From: Virgibacillus sp. SK37
GTDB lineage: Bacteria > Bacillota > Bacilli > Bacillales > Amphibacillaceae
DNA: 64,000 nucleotides
Direction of reading: 5' to 3'
Assembly: GCF_000725285.1 (NCBI RefSeq)
Contig: NZ_CP007161.1
Coordinates: 1,163,911-1,227,910 of the forward strand
Shown here: positions 1 through 8,381 of the stretch, one piece after another
How positions within the stretch are numbered: the stretch's first letter is position 1
Layout of the letters: every line of letters starts with the position of its first letter
Notes under the pieces: model-generated
Seen by the model: the letters and a program-made list of their open reading frames with translations, nothing else
Told to the model about the DNA's origin: nothing
The model's database searches: none
Translations under genes and position numbers: made by a program

Positions 1-152
1 TGATCATAAATAAATGAGTTGATTTTCATATTTGGTGTAATGAGTAAAGTAATTTTCTCCTCATGATTCCACATGACCTTGATCAGGGTTTTCTTTTTCA
101 TTTTTTTTTCAACTAAAACTTTTAATGAACTAAGTGATACTGCTTCTTCCAT
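1..152 (-). CDS. Unidentified gene, N-terminal 50 residues only (runs off the window)
   Basis: Reading leftward from an ATG at 152, the frame stays open to the window edge. A GGAGG sits seven bases before the ATG, so this is very probably a real start. The visible part has a lysine-rich stretch near residues 16-22 and no motif that I recognise. Its family cannot be named from this fragment. Confidence 0.6.
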   Translation of the reverse strand, partial: MEEAVSLSSLKVLVEKKMKKKTLIKVMWNHEEKITLLITPNMKINSFIYD

Positions 153-224
153 TGGTATACCTCCAAGCATCTTGGTGCTATTTCTAGTTTAATAATCTTA
201 TTATATCCATAATTGGTCCGCCCA

Positions 225-449
225 CTCAAACGAGAGAGCCACATGCCGATATGAGACACGGCGGCTCCAAATGAGAGAGCCTCACGTCGATATGAGAGAG
301 CCGCACACTCAAATGAGAGACTCACTCGCTCAAATGAGAGAGCGACGGCTCAAATGAGAGAGCCCCGCGCCGATATGAGAGAGCCGCCCACTCAAATGAG
401 AGAGCCAAGCACCAATATGAGAGGCCCAGCACTAATATGAGAACCTCAC
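225..449. repeat. Array of ~21-bp direct repeats, about 11 units (locus 1)
   Basis: Units of 20-22 bp share the core CAAATGAGAGAGCC or CGATATGAGAGAGCC followed by a variable GC-rich stretch of 6-8 bases. The copies are imperfect and head to tail. The array lies just beyond the 3' end of the M20 gene. The same unit recurs at 3634-3785 in the same orientation, so the two arrays bracket the racemase operon. The array is open in some frames, but only as a by-product of its repetition. Confidence 0.9.
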
Positions 450-453
450 CCAC

Positions 454-1575
454 CTAAACCCCATAAACTTCCTTTACAGCTGCATACAAAATAGCTACAC
501 CGTTCATTAGTGCATTCTCATCAAATGTCATGTTGGGGTGATGAAGACCTGGCTTTAGGTCACATCCCAGGCCGAGCATGGTTGCTTTTAAGTCCGGGCG
601 TTTAATGGTATAAAAATGAAAGTCATCGCCACCTGGTGTAACAAGTGGGGGGTCCACATACTCTCTTCCTAATACAGAAGCAGCAGCTTTTTCCATAATC
701 TGAATGGCTTCCTCATTTGTTTCAGCTGCAGGGATTTTTTCCTTATGTGTAATAGCTACCTTTACATTATAAAGCCGATTCATTGCCTCAAGTATTTCTT
801 CGACTTTCTTCTCCAGTTCATCCATGACCTGATTATCCTGTGCTCGCATGTCAATCGCAAAAGTGGCGCGCCCTGGGATAATGTTTGTACTCTTACCTCC
901 AGCGCGAACATTTGTCATTTTTACCGAATGGGGAATACGCGGGTTTAGATGGATGTTACTAAGTAAGTTGACAATTTCTGCAATCACTTCAATGGCGTTA
1001 ACATTTAAATGAGGCCTTGCTGCGTGAGCGTCATGTCCGCAAATTTCTTCCTTATATACAGTTGTGGCTCCATGGATAATGACAGGGGTTGCGTGTCCCA
1101 TCGCAGTTTCTTCATATGGCCGAAGATGAATCCCGAATAAGTAATCCACCCGGTCGAGTCCACCTTTTTCCACCATTTTTAGTGCTCCGGCACCCTTTTC
1201 TTCCGCAGGTTGAAAAATAAACTTGATGGCGATGTTACTTTTTAGTGATGGATTTTCCTCCAACTTCCACAATAAGCCAAGCACCATCGCCATATGTGCA
1301 TCATGTCCGCACGAATGGTTTGCCTGGAATTTACCGTTCACTTCTTGCCATAATGCATCCATATCGGCGCGGATGGCGACAACGGGGAGATTAGTATTAA
1401 AATTTCCATATTCACCAATAACACCTGTACAATCATCAAAGGTCGTTACATTACACCCATGATCCCTTAAAATGGAGGCAATATACTTCGTAGTTTCCGT
1501 CTCTTCCCAGCTTATCTCCGCATGCTCATGCAAGTAATGAAACGTGTTTGTCACACGCTCTTGAAGCTTACTCAT
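454..1575 (-). CDS. M20-family amidohydrolase, probable N-succinyl-L-amino acid desuccinylase
   Basis: This 373-residue protein is a full-length zinc-dependent M20 peptidase/aminoacylase of the AmhX/hippurate hydrolase type. Visible metal ligands are the Cys-Gly-His at 89-91, the Glu pair at 125-126, His150 and the GLHHP motif near 344-347; GGDDFHF at 315-321 is also typical. It is the last gene of a minus-strand operon, 64 bases after the GNAT gene. In the Geobacillus pathway described for N-succinylamino-acid racemases, a gene of this family removes the succinyl group from N-succinyl-L-amino acids. That role is inferred from the neighbours; a generic amidohydrolase is the alternative. The ATG at 1575 has a weak site (AAGGCGTGG). 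Confidence 0.9.
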   Translation of the reverse strand: MSKLQERVTNTFHYLHEHAEISWEETETTKYIASILRDHGCNVTTFDDCTGVIGEYGNFNTNLPVVAIRADMDALWQEVNGKFQANHSCGHDAHMAMVLGLLWKLEENPSLKSNIAIKFIFQPAEEKGAGALKMVEKGGLDRVDYLFGIHLRPYEETAMGHATPVIIHGATTVYKEEICGHDAHAARPHLNVNAIEVIAEIVNLLSNIHLNPRIPHSVKMTNVRAGGKSTNIIPGRATFAIDMRAQDNQVMDELEKKVEEILEAMNRLYNVKVAITHKEKIPAAETNEEAIQIMEKAAASVLGREYVDPPLVTPGGDDFHFYTIKRPDLKATMLGLGCDLKPGLHHPNMTFDENALMNGVAILYAAVKEVYGV

Positions 1576-1639
1576 TCTGATCCACGCCTTCCTCTGTATG
1601 TTAATATTTTATTCTATGAAAAATTTCCTCCAAAGCGCT

Positions 1640-2344
1640 CTATTTCGAATAGGTCACTTCAACTTTTTCATCGGTGGATTGAATGGAAATACCGCGGTAT
1701 CCTTCACGGAGTAATTGCTGTTGTACTTCTGTTTGGTCCATGCCAACGGTTTTTGTTTGCATGGCTGGTGTGCTTCTTTTTGCCTCAAAATCCCGGAAAA
1801 GCACATATCGCAGCTTTCCATTATATTTTTCCTTTAAAGCAATGATGTCCATTCCCAAAGCGAGCTTGTCCTTTAAACTCGGGATGTTGAATGGGGCGAC
1901 GGTTGTCGCAACATACCGAAAACGAGTCTTATCCACTTTTTCCAAAACGATCTTCCCCATATGCGTCTGCAGGCCATTTCCGCGAAAATCTGGATGAACC
2001 ACAGTGATTTCCGAGTACATCATCGAACGTTTTGCCTCATCTGTAAGACCAGCATCTGCACCAAGATGCTCGGGATCGTCCAATGGCGGCACAAGCATAG
2101 CACGGAAGGCAATCAAGGTCTCGTTTACATAGGTACCAATCATAAAACCATTTCCAGTCAAAATATTTTCAAATTCCTCACTGGTTAAAGGTTGAAGGGA
2201 ATCTGACTCTGATTGTGCTACAGCTTGTCTAACTACTTCCTGAAGCTGCAAAATTTCCTCCAGGTTATTCATTTCTAGAGAACGGATTTCAAATGGTTCC
2301 ATGCTTAATCGCAGCATTCCTTTTTCAATATTCGGTTGTTCCAC
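1640..2344 (-). CDS. GNAT acyltransferase, probable succinyl-CoA:D-amino acid N-succinyltransferase
   Basis: This 234-residue protein has the GNAT fold, with the acyl-CoA pyrophosphate loop VHPDFRGNGLQTH at about 116-128. It starts at a GTG two bases after the racemase stop, and its AAGGAGG lies inside the last codons of the racemase, so the two are translationally coupled. GNAT proteins in this context transfer succinyl from succinyl-CoA to D-amino acids in the D-to-L conversion pathway. The family is seen directly; the substrate is inferred from the operon. An ordinary acetyltransferase cannot be excluded. Confidence 0.88.
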   Translation of the reverse strand: MEQPNIEKGMLRLSMEPFEIRSLEMNNLEEILQLQEVVRQAVAQSESDSLQPLTSEEFENILTGNGFMIGTYVNETLIAFRAMLVPPLDDPEHLGADAGLTDEAKRSMMYSEITVVHPDFRGNGLQTHMGKIVLEKVDKTRFRYVATTVAPFNIPSLKDKLALGMDIIALKEKYNGKLRYVLFRDFEAKRSTPAMQTKTVGMDQTEVQQQLLREGYRGISIQSTDEKVEVTYSK

Positions 2345-2346
2345 AA

Positions 2347-3456
2347 TTATCTTACCTCCTTGGAATAGATAGTTAATGCATGTAAAACATCCTCGTTCAC
2401 ATCAATACCAAGGCCGGCTTTTTCGTTTAATTGGATAAAAGGTACATCGTAATGCAGGTTACCAATATCTTTGGAAAATTTTAATGGTCCAGTCAGCTCA
2501 ACACTGCTAATTGATTTTTTGGAAAAGGCTACATGAAAACCTGCAGCAGAACCAACAGAGGATTCTACCATGGAACCAACCTGGCAATCAATACCAGCCA
2601 TTTCTGCCATGGCGGCAAGCTTAGCAGCAGGGTACATGCCACCACATTTCATCAGCTTAATATTCACTTTATCAGCTGCTCGTTTTGCAATAATTTCCCG
2701 CATCTGTTTAAAACCGACAAGGGCTTCATCTGCCATGATCGGAGTGGAGGATTTTGCTTTTACTTCTGCGAGTGCATCGATGTCAACAGCAACTACCGGC
2801 TGCTCGAGCCAATCCAATGCTACATTTTTCAAGGCATCAAGTGCTTGTAGGGTCTTAGCTGCCGATTGCCACCCTTGGTTCACATCTACTCGAATCGCAG
2901 CCTTGTTACCAACACGGGCGCTCACCGCCTGGATGCGGGCAACATCGTCTGCAACGTCATAGCCGACCTTCATTTTAAAAGAAGTGTATCCTTTGGCGAC
3001 ACGGTCTTCTGCACTGGCTGCCATTTTTTCTGGTGTATCAATGCTTAACACATGTGTGACAGGAAATTTTTCATGATAACGGCCACCAAGCAACACATAT
3101 GCAGGCACATGTAGTGCTTTTCCCACAACATCATAGCAGGCAATATCAATTGCAGCCTTCGCGGTTGGAGCACCTAAAATAGCTTTGTTCATCACATCAT
3201 GTATTTTTTCCAAATTCATCGGGTTCTGCCCAATTAGTTGTGGAGCAAGTGTCTTTGTTATAATCTGAAATACACTTTCCACTGATTCTCCTGTTACATG
3301 TTCATCAGCAACCCCTTCCCCATAACCTACCCAACCATCCTCTGTCGTTAGCTTAACAATTACAGAGGGCATACTGTCATAAGAGGCATAGCTGATAACA
3401 AAAGGTTCAATTAATGGGAATTCAACTACAAAAACTTCTATGCTATGTATTTTCAT
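2347..3456 (-). CDS. Enolase-superfamily racemase (N-succinylamino acid racemase/dipeptide epimerase type)
   Basis: This is a mandelate racemase/muconate lactonizing family enzyme of about 369 residues. Counted from the upstream in-frame ATG at 3471, the catalytic KxK is at 166-168, the metal ligands are Asp196 (DVNQGW), Glu223 (LEQP) and Asp248 (ADE), and the second catalytic lysine is Lys272 (NIKLMKCGG). I prefer the ATG at 3456 because AAGGTGAT lies at the right distance. It heads the operon with a GNAT and an M20 hydrolase, a set established in Geobacillus as an N-succinylamino-acid racemase pathway that turns D- into L-amino acids irreversibly. The main alternative is Ala-Glu dipeptide epimerase or another MLE-subgroup enzyme. 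Confidence 0.92.
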   Translation of the reverse strand: MKIHSIEVFVVEFPLIEPFVISYASYDSMPSVIVKLTTEDGWVGYGEGVADEHVTGESVESVFQIITKTLAPQLIGQNPMNLEKIHDVMNKAILGAPTAKAAIDIACYDVVGKALHVPAYVLLGGRYHEKFPVTHVLSIDTPEKMAASAEDRVAKGYTSFKMKVGYDVADDVARIQAVSARVGNKAAIRVDVNQGWQSAAKTLQALDALKNVALDWLEQPVVAVDIDALAEVKAKSSTPIMADEALVGFKQMREIIAKRAADKVNIKLMKCGGMYPAAKLAAMAEMAGIDCQVGSMVESSVGSAAGFHVAFSKKSISSVELTGPLKFSKDIGNLHYDVPFIQLNEKAGLGIDVNEDVLHALTIYSKEVR

Positions 3457-3633
3457 ATAAATCACCTTCATTTCTACCCAGCATCACCCTGAAGCTGGAG
3501 CGTATTCTTATAGGTTAAATATGAATGAATAAATTAGCAAGTGTCAATGGAAAGGAATGAAAACTAGTATAATTTTTAAGGGGGGATTTGATAGAGGTGG
3601 AGGAATGGGGGAAAGGTGGTAGGAGCGAGTGCA

Positions 3634-3785
3634 GCAATGAGAGAGCGCGCGCTCAAATGAGAGGGGCACCTGCTCAGATGAGAGAAAGGCGCACTCAAAT
3701 GAGAGAACCGCACGTCCAGATGAGAGCGCCGCGCATCCAAATGAGAGAGTCACACACTCAAACGAAAGCGCATCCCTCTCAAGCA
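3634..3785. repeat. Array of ~21-bp direct repeats, about 7 units (locus 2)
   Basis: Seven degenerate units carry the core CAAATGAGAGA or CAGATGAGAGA plus a GC-rich variable part. It is the same family and orientation as 225-449. It fills the gap between the racemase operon and the channel gene, ending next to the channel stop codon. Confidence 0.88.
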
Positions 3786-3789
3786 ACTA

Positions 3790-4125
3790 TTAGTCTCTCT
3801 TTCTAGCTCGATTCGACTCTTTCAATTCAGCTTTCTTCTCTTCTGATAGTTCAAATTTCACGACAGCAAATCCGATCATCACAATAATCATCAGCATCAC
3901 ACCAACACCGACAACAAGGTAGATCATCGTAAACCATTTACTAATGGTAGCTTCTGGGATCAACCCGGTCGTTACACTTGTTGGAATCAAGCTGACAAAT
4001 GCATAATAGAAGGCGTCTAAGAAAGACCAGCCTTCGATTCGACTGTAGAACAGCGTCCCTGATAATAATATGATCGCTAAGGTAGCTAATAATAAACGCT
4101 TTAAGGTTATAAAGAAGGAAATCAA
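3790..4125 (-). CDS. Two-helix ion channel-like membrane protein with atypical filter
   Basis: This 111-residue protein has the TM1 - pore helix - TM2 layout of the Ion_trans_2 family: TM1 about 9-27, re-entrant loop 35-55, TM2 64-90, then a charged tail. At the place of the potassium filter TVGYG it has T-S-V-T-T-G (49-54). The GYG triplet is therefore missing and potassium selectivity is doubtful. It starts at a TTG at 4125 preceded by GGGGG. It has no ligand-binding domain and seems monocistronic. Confidence 0.75.
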   Translation of the reverse strand: MISFFITLKRLLLATLAIILLSGTLFYSRIEGWSFLDAFYYAFVSLIPTSVTTGLIPEATISKWFTMIYLVVGVGVMLMIIVMIGFAVVKFELSEEKKAELKESNRARKRD

Positions 4126-4272
4126 TCAAAAACCCCCTTGTATTTTTATCTTATGTTCCCATAAACGGACTTTGAAATAGCTTCGTACCTAGCTATCCAC
4201 ACACGCCCTAACTGTAAAATATCAACTAATTCATGTATAATAACAGGTAGATCAGTAATTGAGGTGGTAGTT

Positions 4273-5400
4273 ATGAACGGAAATAAGCAGTGGAAAGAAA
4301 TAAGTATTAAACAAACATTAAGGGATATACTTGTTACATATTCGAAAGATGAACTTACAGAAATAAGAAAGTTTTTGGATATAAAAAATGCAAGCAGCTT
4401 AAAGAAGGCTGAGCTTATAGACTTGTTGGAAGAAACAATTCCAGAAAGGATAGAGAAGGTTTGTCTGATTTGGGATGAGGACCGATTTCAGCTATTACAA
4501 AAAATAGCCAAAAATGGTGGTTTCATTCCCGCTCCTGAACTGGAACCTGAGCAGTATAGTTATTTGCGCTCTACTGGATTTATCTTTACCGGAAAGAATA
4601 ATGGTAAAAAGATACTCGCTGTGCCAACAGAAATAGTTGAGCAAATAAAATCATTACAAACAAACTTGCAAATAAAAGCAGCTATAAAAAGAAATACAGA
4701 ATGGATCCAGCTTACCCAGGGGCTACTCTATTTTTATGGGACAATGAAAATTGATCATCTTGCTGAAAAGCTAACAGAGTATACAGGTGAATCAATTAAT
4801 ATCCAGGACTACCTTGAGGTTATTTTTGATGCTAACAAATATCATGATGAGATTTCGTTTAGTGCAGCCGGATTCTCCTATTGGAGAGTAGAGGACCCGG
4901 AAAGTGTAATACGAGAGCACAAAAAGAGAAAAGACGTCCCCTATTATCCATTTACAAAAAAGCAGGTTTTGCAAGCAGCAGAGCCAGGATATGTAGAAAA
5001 AAACGAAATGTACAAGCAGTTGGTAACATTTATTTTAAAAAATTACGAAGTGGATAGAGAAGAAGCTGAATCGATTGTTGCAGATGGAGTAGATTTTATT
5101 CAGGAAGGCATAGGCCCTAATGAGGTTATACACTATTTCAACGATATTTTCGAAGCTGATAGCAAAAAACAATTGCAAGCAATGATTGACAAAGTATCTC
5201 GGCTCATGAATCACACAAGGCAATGGGATTTGAAGGGGCACATGCCAATTGAATTGTCACATGTTGACAGATCAATTCTACGCCAATTACCTAATTATGA
5301 AGGTACTTCAAATCCAGCGGAAGCTAAGGTGAAAGTAGGTAGAAATGATCCATGCCCTTGTGGAAGTGGAAAAAAATATAAAAAATGTTGTTTGAATTAA
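4273..5400 (+). CDS. SEC-C motif protein of unknown function
   Basis: This is a soluble protein of 375 residues. Residues 1-60 are helical and Lys/Glu-rich and resemble SAP/Rho-N-like folds. The last ~24 residues are a canonical SEC-C zinc motif ([18 protein letters not shown]), the kind found at the SecA C-terminus and in many uncharacterised proteins. The middle part is unfamiliar. The ATG at 4273 is chosen over the GTG at 4264 because GAGGTGG lies five bases upstream of the former. The gene stands alone and is followed by its own terminator. Confidence 0.88.
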   Translation: MNGNKQWKEISIKQTLRDILVTYSKDELTEIRKFLDIKNASSLKKAELIDLLEETIPERIEKVCLIWDEDRFQLLQKIAKNGGFIPAPELEPEQYSYLRSTGFIFTGKNNGKKILAVPTEIVEQIKSLQTNLQIKAAIKRNTEWIQLTQGLLYFYGTMKIDHLAEKLTEYTGESINIQDYLEVIFDANKYHDEISFSAAGFSYWRVEDPESVIREHKKRKDVPYYPFTKKQVLQAAEPGYVEKNEMYKQLVTFILKNYEVDREEAESIVADGVDFIQEGIGPNEVIHYFNDIFEADSKKQLQAMIDKVSRLMNHTRQWDLKGHMPIELSHVDRSILRQLPNYEGTSNPAEAKVKVGRNDPCPCGSGKKYKKCCLN

Positions 5401-5406
5401 GGGAGT

Positions 5407-5433
5407 GGACAGGCTTGGACTGTCCGTTCTTTT
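5407..5433 (+). terminator. Intrinsic terminator after the SEC-C gene
   Basis: The inverted repeat GGACAG / CTGTCC with a 7-base loop is followed by GTTC and a run of eight T. The stem sequence resembles the GGACAG and CTGTC elements of the 52-bp repeats that start 40 bases later. Confidence 0.85.
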
Positions 5434-5470
5434 TTTTGTGGAGTAGATGGTTGTGCGGCGGGGTAGCTAT

Positions 5471-5828
5471 CTAATGGACAAAACAGCGCTGTTCGGTATC
5501 AAAACTGTCCAATAGAAGCGGTCTAATGGACAGAATAGCGCTGATCCGTATGAAAACTGTCTAATAGAAGCGGTCTAATGGACAGAATAACACTGATTCG
5601 TATGAAAACTGTCTAATAGAAGCGGTCTAATGGACAGACTAGCGCTGATCCGTATGAAAACTGTCTAATAGAAGCGGTCTAATGGACAGACTAGCGCTGA
5701 TCCGTATGAAAACTGTCTAATAGAAGCGGTCTAATGGACAGACTAGCGCTGATCCGTATGAAAACTGTCTAATAGAAGCGGTCTAATAGACAAAATAGCG
5801 CTGTTCGGTATGAAAACTGTCTAATAAA
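5471..5828. repeat. 52-bp tandem repeat, about 6.9 copies
   Basis: Copies begin at 5471, 5523, 5575, 5627, 5679, 5731 and 5783, exactly 52 bp apart. The unit starts CTAATGGACAG, has AGCGCTGATCCGTATGAAAA in the middle, and ends CTGTCTAATAGAAGCGGT. GGACAG and CTGTC within a unit form an imperfect inverted repeat. Inner copies are nearly identical and the outer two diverge, which suggests recent expansion. 52 is not a multiple of 3, so it is not a coding repeat. Confidence 0.95.
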
Positions 5829-5899
5829 AATTCAGGCACAGTCAAGTTTCTATTAAATTCGATAAGCGAGCCTTAATAAAACTAGATTATCACCCAGCT

Positions 5900-6115
5900 T
5901 CACTCATACTCTTCCTTCTTCTCAGAAGGTTTCATATCCATTAACCACCATAAGCCTGTAGCGATCAACGATGCAATAAGTATTTCTGCGATTAAATCAA
6001 CTGTAGGTTGATGTTGGTATAGTAAGTGAACGAGGCTTTGGCCAGCAGTAGAATAAATAAATATCTTTATATATTTCTGAAACTTTTTCTGTGGTAATTC
6101 GTAAAGAAAATACAA
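5900..6115 (-). CDS. Small hypothetical membrane protein (doubtful)
   Basis: This is an open frame of 71 residues with one convincing hydrophobic segment (about 40-60) and a charged C-terminus ending in KKEEYE. The start is a TTG without a clear ribosome binding site, so this may be the remnant of a longer gene. No family recognised. Confidence 0.35.
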   Translation of the reverse strand: MYFLYELPQKKFQKYIKIFIYSTAGQSLVHLLYQHQPTVDLIAEILIASLIATGLWWLMDMKPSEKKEEYE

Positions 6116-6174
6116 CTAGTTTACTAAATTTTAAAATACTGAACTAAGATTGAATGCTTAAAAGGATGATTATA

Positions 6175-6681
6175 ATGCCCATTGTACAGACGTTATTTAT
6201 TCTATACACAGTAACCTTTTTGTTAATGTTTATCTTCATTTACCGTAGCAACAAAAATGAAACAGGGGAAGAGCATATGGGGCTAGTCATGGTTACTGTT
6301 GTTTCCGCATTACTTGCATTGGCACCAACAGCCCTATTTGCGATTATCTTATTTGCTCTCGTGGGTTCTGCGAATGTGGTGGATAGGGTGTTTAGCCTTC
6401 ATGTAAACATCACTGATATCATTTTCTTTTCTATTGGAGTGCTTGTCTACCTATTTACAATTGATAGTATCATAGAAGCGATTGTAAAATATCTTGTTGG
6501 AAAAAATGGTTTCGATCACGCCATCGTATTGCTGACTCGAGTAGGGGCTTTTTACTTCATTGGCTTGTTTATTGGTTTAGATCAGACAAGCAGCTTTGTC
6601 ATTGGGGGAGGAGTAGCGACCATTATTCTTGTGTTGGAGCTTTTATTTAAGCTGAGAAAAAATAAACAGAAGGAAAATTAA
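6175..6681 (+). CDS. Hypothetical membrane protein, about four to five helices
   Basis: This 168-residue protein is very hydrophobic, with helices near 3-25, 42-70, 85-105 and 120-162 and a lysine-rich end. The ATG at 6175 is preferred to the one at 6154 because AAGGATGAT is correctly spaced before it. It vaguely resembles YrvL-like membrane proteins, but I would not assign it. Confidence 0.75.
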   Translation: MPIVQTLFILYTVTFLLMFIFIYRSNKNETGEEHMGLVMVTVVSALLALAPTALFAIILFALVGSANVVDRVFSLHVNITDIIFFSIGVLVYLFTIDSIIEAIVKYLVGKNGFDHAIVLLTRVGAFYFIGLFIGLDQTSSFVIGGGVATIILVLELLFKLRKNKQKEN

Positions 6682-6703
6682 CATTGCTTAATGATATCGA
6701 ATA

Positions 6704-6741
6704 AAAAAGACCCACCCATGTCATGCATAGGGGGGCTTTTT
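6704..6741. terminator. Bidirectional terminator between convergent genes
   Basis: AAAAAAGACCCACCC and GGGGGGCTTTTTT form an A-/T-flanked imperfect hairpin between the plus-strand membrane gene and the convergent MFS gene. It could serve both. Confidence 0.7.
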
Positions 6742-6768
6742 TAGCTGTAACCTTCTCATGAAAACCAG

Positions 6769-8253
6769 TTAACCTTCTTCTTGCAGCTCTTCCTCTTGCT
6801 TAGGCGGGACGGCCCGATATACGACAAATGCCAGAATGACAGCAAGAATTGAAATGGCAAACGCGATGAAGTAGACCAACTCGACACCAGCAACCATCGC
6901 CTGATTAATGGTTGCAGGATCTTGCGGATTACTTGCTTGCCCCAAGAAGTGCAGCTGCCTTGCGTTCATGATGCTTATAAATACAGAAACACCAATGGCG
7001 CCTGCGACTGGCTGCAATGTTGTCATTACCGCAGTTCCGTGTGGATACAGATGCTTTGGCAATTGGTTTAATCCATTCGTTTCCGCAGGCATCATGATGG
7101 CGGAAACAGAAAGCATCAACAGAATATACCCGGTAATGACCACCCATATCGGTGTATCCACATCTAACCGGCTAAACATAAACACGGTACCGCTCAATAC
7201 GAAAGTTGCTGGAATCATCAACCATCGCGGTCCGAACTTATCAAATAAATGCCCCATAAATGGTGACATGATCCCATTCAATATACTACCTGGCAACAAG
7301 ATCAAGCCAGCAGTAGCAGCAGTTAACGCAAGCGGTCCCTGCATATAGATTGGCAAAATAATTTCAGAAGCGAACATGGACATGATAATAATCAAAAACA
7401 TAATAACCGCATGGGCATACATTGGATATTTGAACACCCTTAAATCCATCACAGGCTCTTTCAATTTAAGTTGTCTTATCGAAAATAAAACAATACCCAG
7501 AATTCCTAAGATAATCGGGATTAGCACCCCAGGGCTAAGAAATCCTGCATCACTTTCTCCGGCAGCACTAAAGCCATAAATAATTGAACCGAAACCGATC
7601 GTAGAAAATACTAAAGAAAGAACATCTATTTTCGGCTTAGTCACTTCAGAGACATTAATTAAGAACTTGTAAGCAAATGCAATTGAAAAAACTGCGAATG
7701 GCAGCACGGTAATAAATAAGAAACGCCAGCCTAAGTATTCCACAATCACCCCAGATAAAGTCGGACCAATCGCAGGAGCAAACATGATCACAAGGCCAAC
7801 GATTCCCATGATTTTTCCCCGTTTATGTGGAGGATAGATTAATAAGAATACATTAAAAATAATTGGCATGAGTAAACCTGTTCCTAAAGCTTGGATTAAC
7901 CGACCAACCAAAAGAATGGAAAAGCTGGGCGCCATGGCACTAATCGCTGTCCCGATAGAAAAAACAGTCATCGTCCCCAGGAAAAGCTGGCGGGTGGTGA
8001 ACCACTGTAGCAACAAGGCAGACACTGGTATAACAATTCCCATTACCAACATAAAACCAGTCGCCATCCATTGCACGGTAGGTAATGAAATATGGAATTC
8101 CTCCATTAATGTTGTTAGCGCAATATTTAACAACGTCTCATTTAGTATTGCAAAAAAAGCACCAATAATTAACGAAAGCATAATCGGCAATGTTTTTACA
8201 TTGGGATCTTCTGATAAATATTCGTACTTTTTCGGTGTATGATCATCCTTCAT
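6769..8253 (-). CDS. DHA2-family MFS multidrug efflux transporter (LmrB/YhcA-like)
   Basis: This 494-residue protein has 14 predicted helices, as in EmrB/QacA-type proton antiporters. The motif LLVGRLIQALGTG and the antiporter motif C (APAIGPTLSG) are visible, and the cytoplasmic loop after helix 2 is short. It is close in size and pattern to Bacillus LmrB and YhcA, which export lincomycin and other hydrophobic compounds; the substrate here is unknown. The ATG at 8253 follows GGAGAGGG with a good spacer. Its leader contains a short ORF and competing inverted repeats, which suggests translational attenuation. Confidence 0.92.
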   Translation of the reverse strand: MKDDHTPKKYEYLSEDPNVKTLPIMLSLIIGAFFAILNETLLNIALTTLMEEFHISLPTVQWMATGFMLVMGIVIPVSALLLQWFTTRQLFLGTMTVFSIGTAISAMAPSFSILLVGRLIQALGTGLLMPIIFNVFLLIYPPHKRGKIMGIVGLVIMFAPAIGPTLSGVIVEYLGWRFLFITVLPFAVFSIAFAYKFLINVSEVTKPKIDVLSLVFSTIGFGSIIYGFSAAGESDAGFLSPGVLIPIILGILGIVLFSIRQLKLKEPVMDLRVFKYPMYAHAVIMFLIIIMSMFASEIILPIYMQGPLALTAATAGLILLPGSILNGIMSPFMGHLFDKFGPRWLMIPATFVLSGTVFMFSRLDVDTPIWVVITGYILLMLSVSAIMMPAETNGLNQLPKHLYPHGTAVMTTLQPVAGAIGVSVFISIMNARQLHFLGQASNPQDPATINQAMVAGVELVYFIAFAISILAVILAFVVYRAVPPKQEEELQEEG

Positions 8254-8260
8254 CCAAAAA

Positions 8261-8345
8261 CCCTCTCCATATATATTAAAAACCGCTCTCCGAAAGGCTA
8301 AAACAGATACTAAAGGAGAGGTGCAAATACCACGTGCTCCTCTCC
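8261..8345 (-). promoter_or_regulatory. Probable translational attenuator of the MFS gene
   Basis: On the minus strand, element A (GGAGAGG, 8345-8339) is followed by B (CCTCTCC, 8321-8315), C (GGAGAG, 8291-8286) and the MFS Shine-Dalgarno sequence (GGAGAGGG, 8268-8261). B is complementary to all three others, so A:B, B:C and B:SD pairings exclude one another. A is also the ribosome binding site of a 7-codon ORF whose last sense codons are B itself. This layout matches stalling-controlled resistance genes such as erm and cat. Function is inferred from sequence only. Confidence 0.6.
8310..8333 (-). CDS. Putative 7-residue leader peptide of the MFS gene
   Basis: The frame GTG GTA TTT GCA CCT CTC CTT TAG would encode MVFAPLL. 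The GTG lies five bases after GGAGAGG. The codons CCT CTC C coincide with attenuator element B, so a ribosome stalled here would keep B from pairing with downstream sequences. Confidence 0.5.
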   Translation of the reverse strand: MVFAPLL

Positions 8346-8381
8346 TCTAATTATTGCAGAGAACAAATTATTTTATCCAGA

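Noticed and set aside
122-325. Minus-strand open frame of 67 codons over the first repeat array
   Set aside because: It is open only because the repeats lack stops in that frame; no ribosome binding site, and it overlaps the likely real start at 152.
225-449. CRISPR array
   Set aside because: Repeat units of about 21 bp are contiguous and degenerate, without regular unique spacers, and no cas gene is near.
5471-5828. CRISPR or clustered-repeat array at the 52-bp repeats
   Set aside because: Whole 52-bp units are repeated, with no spacer diversity. It is an ordinary tandem repeat.
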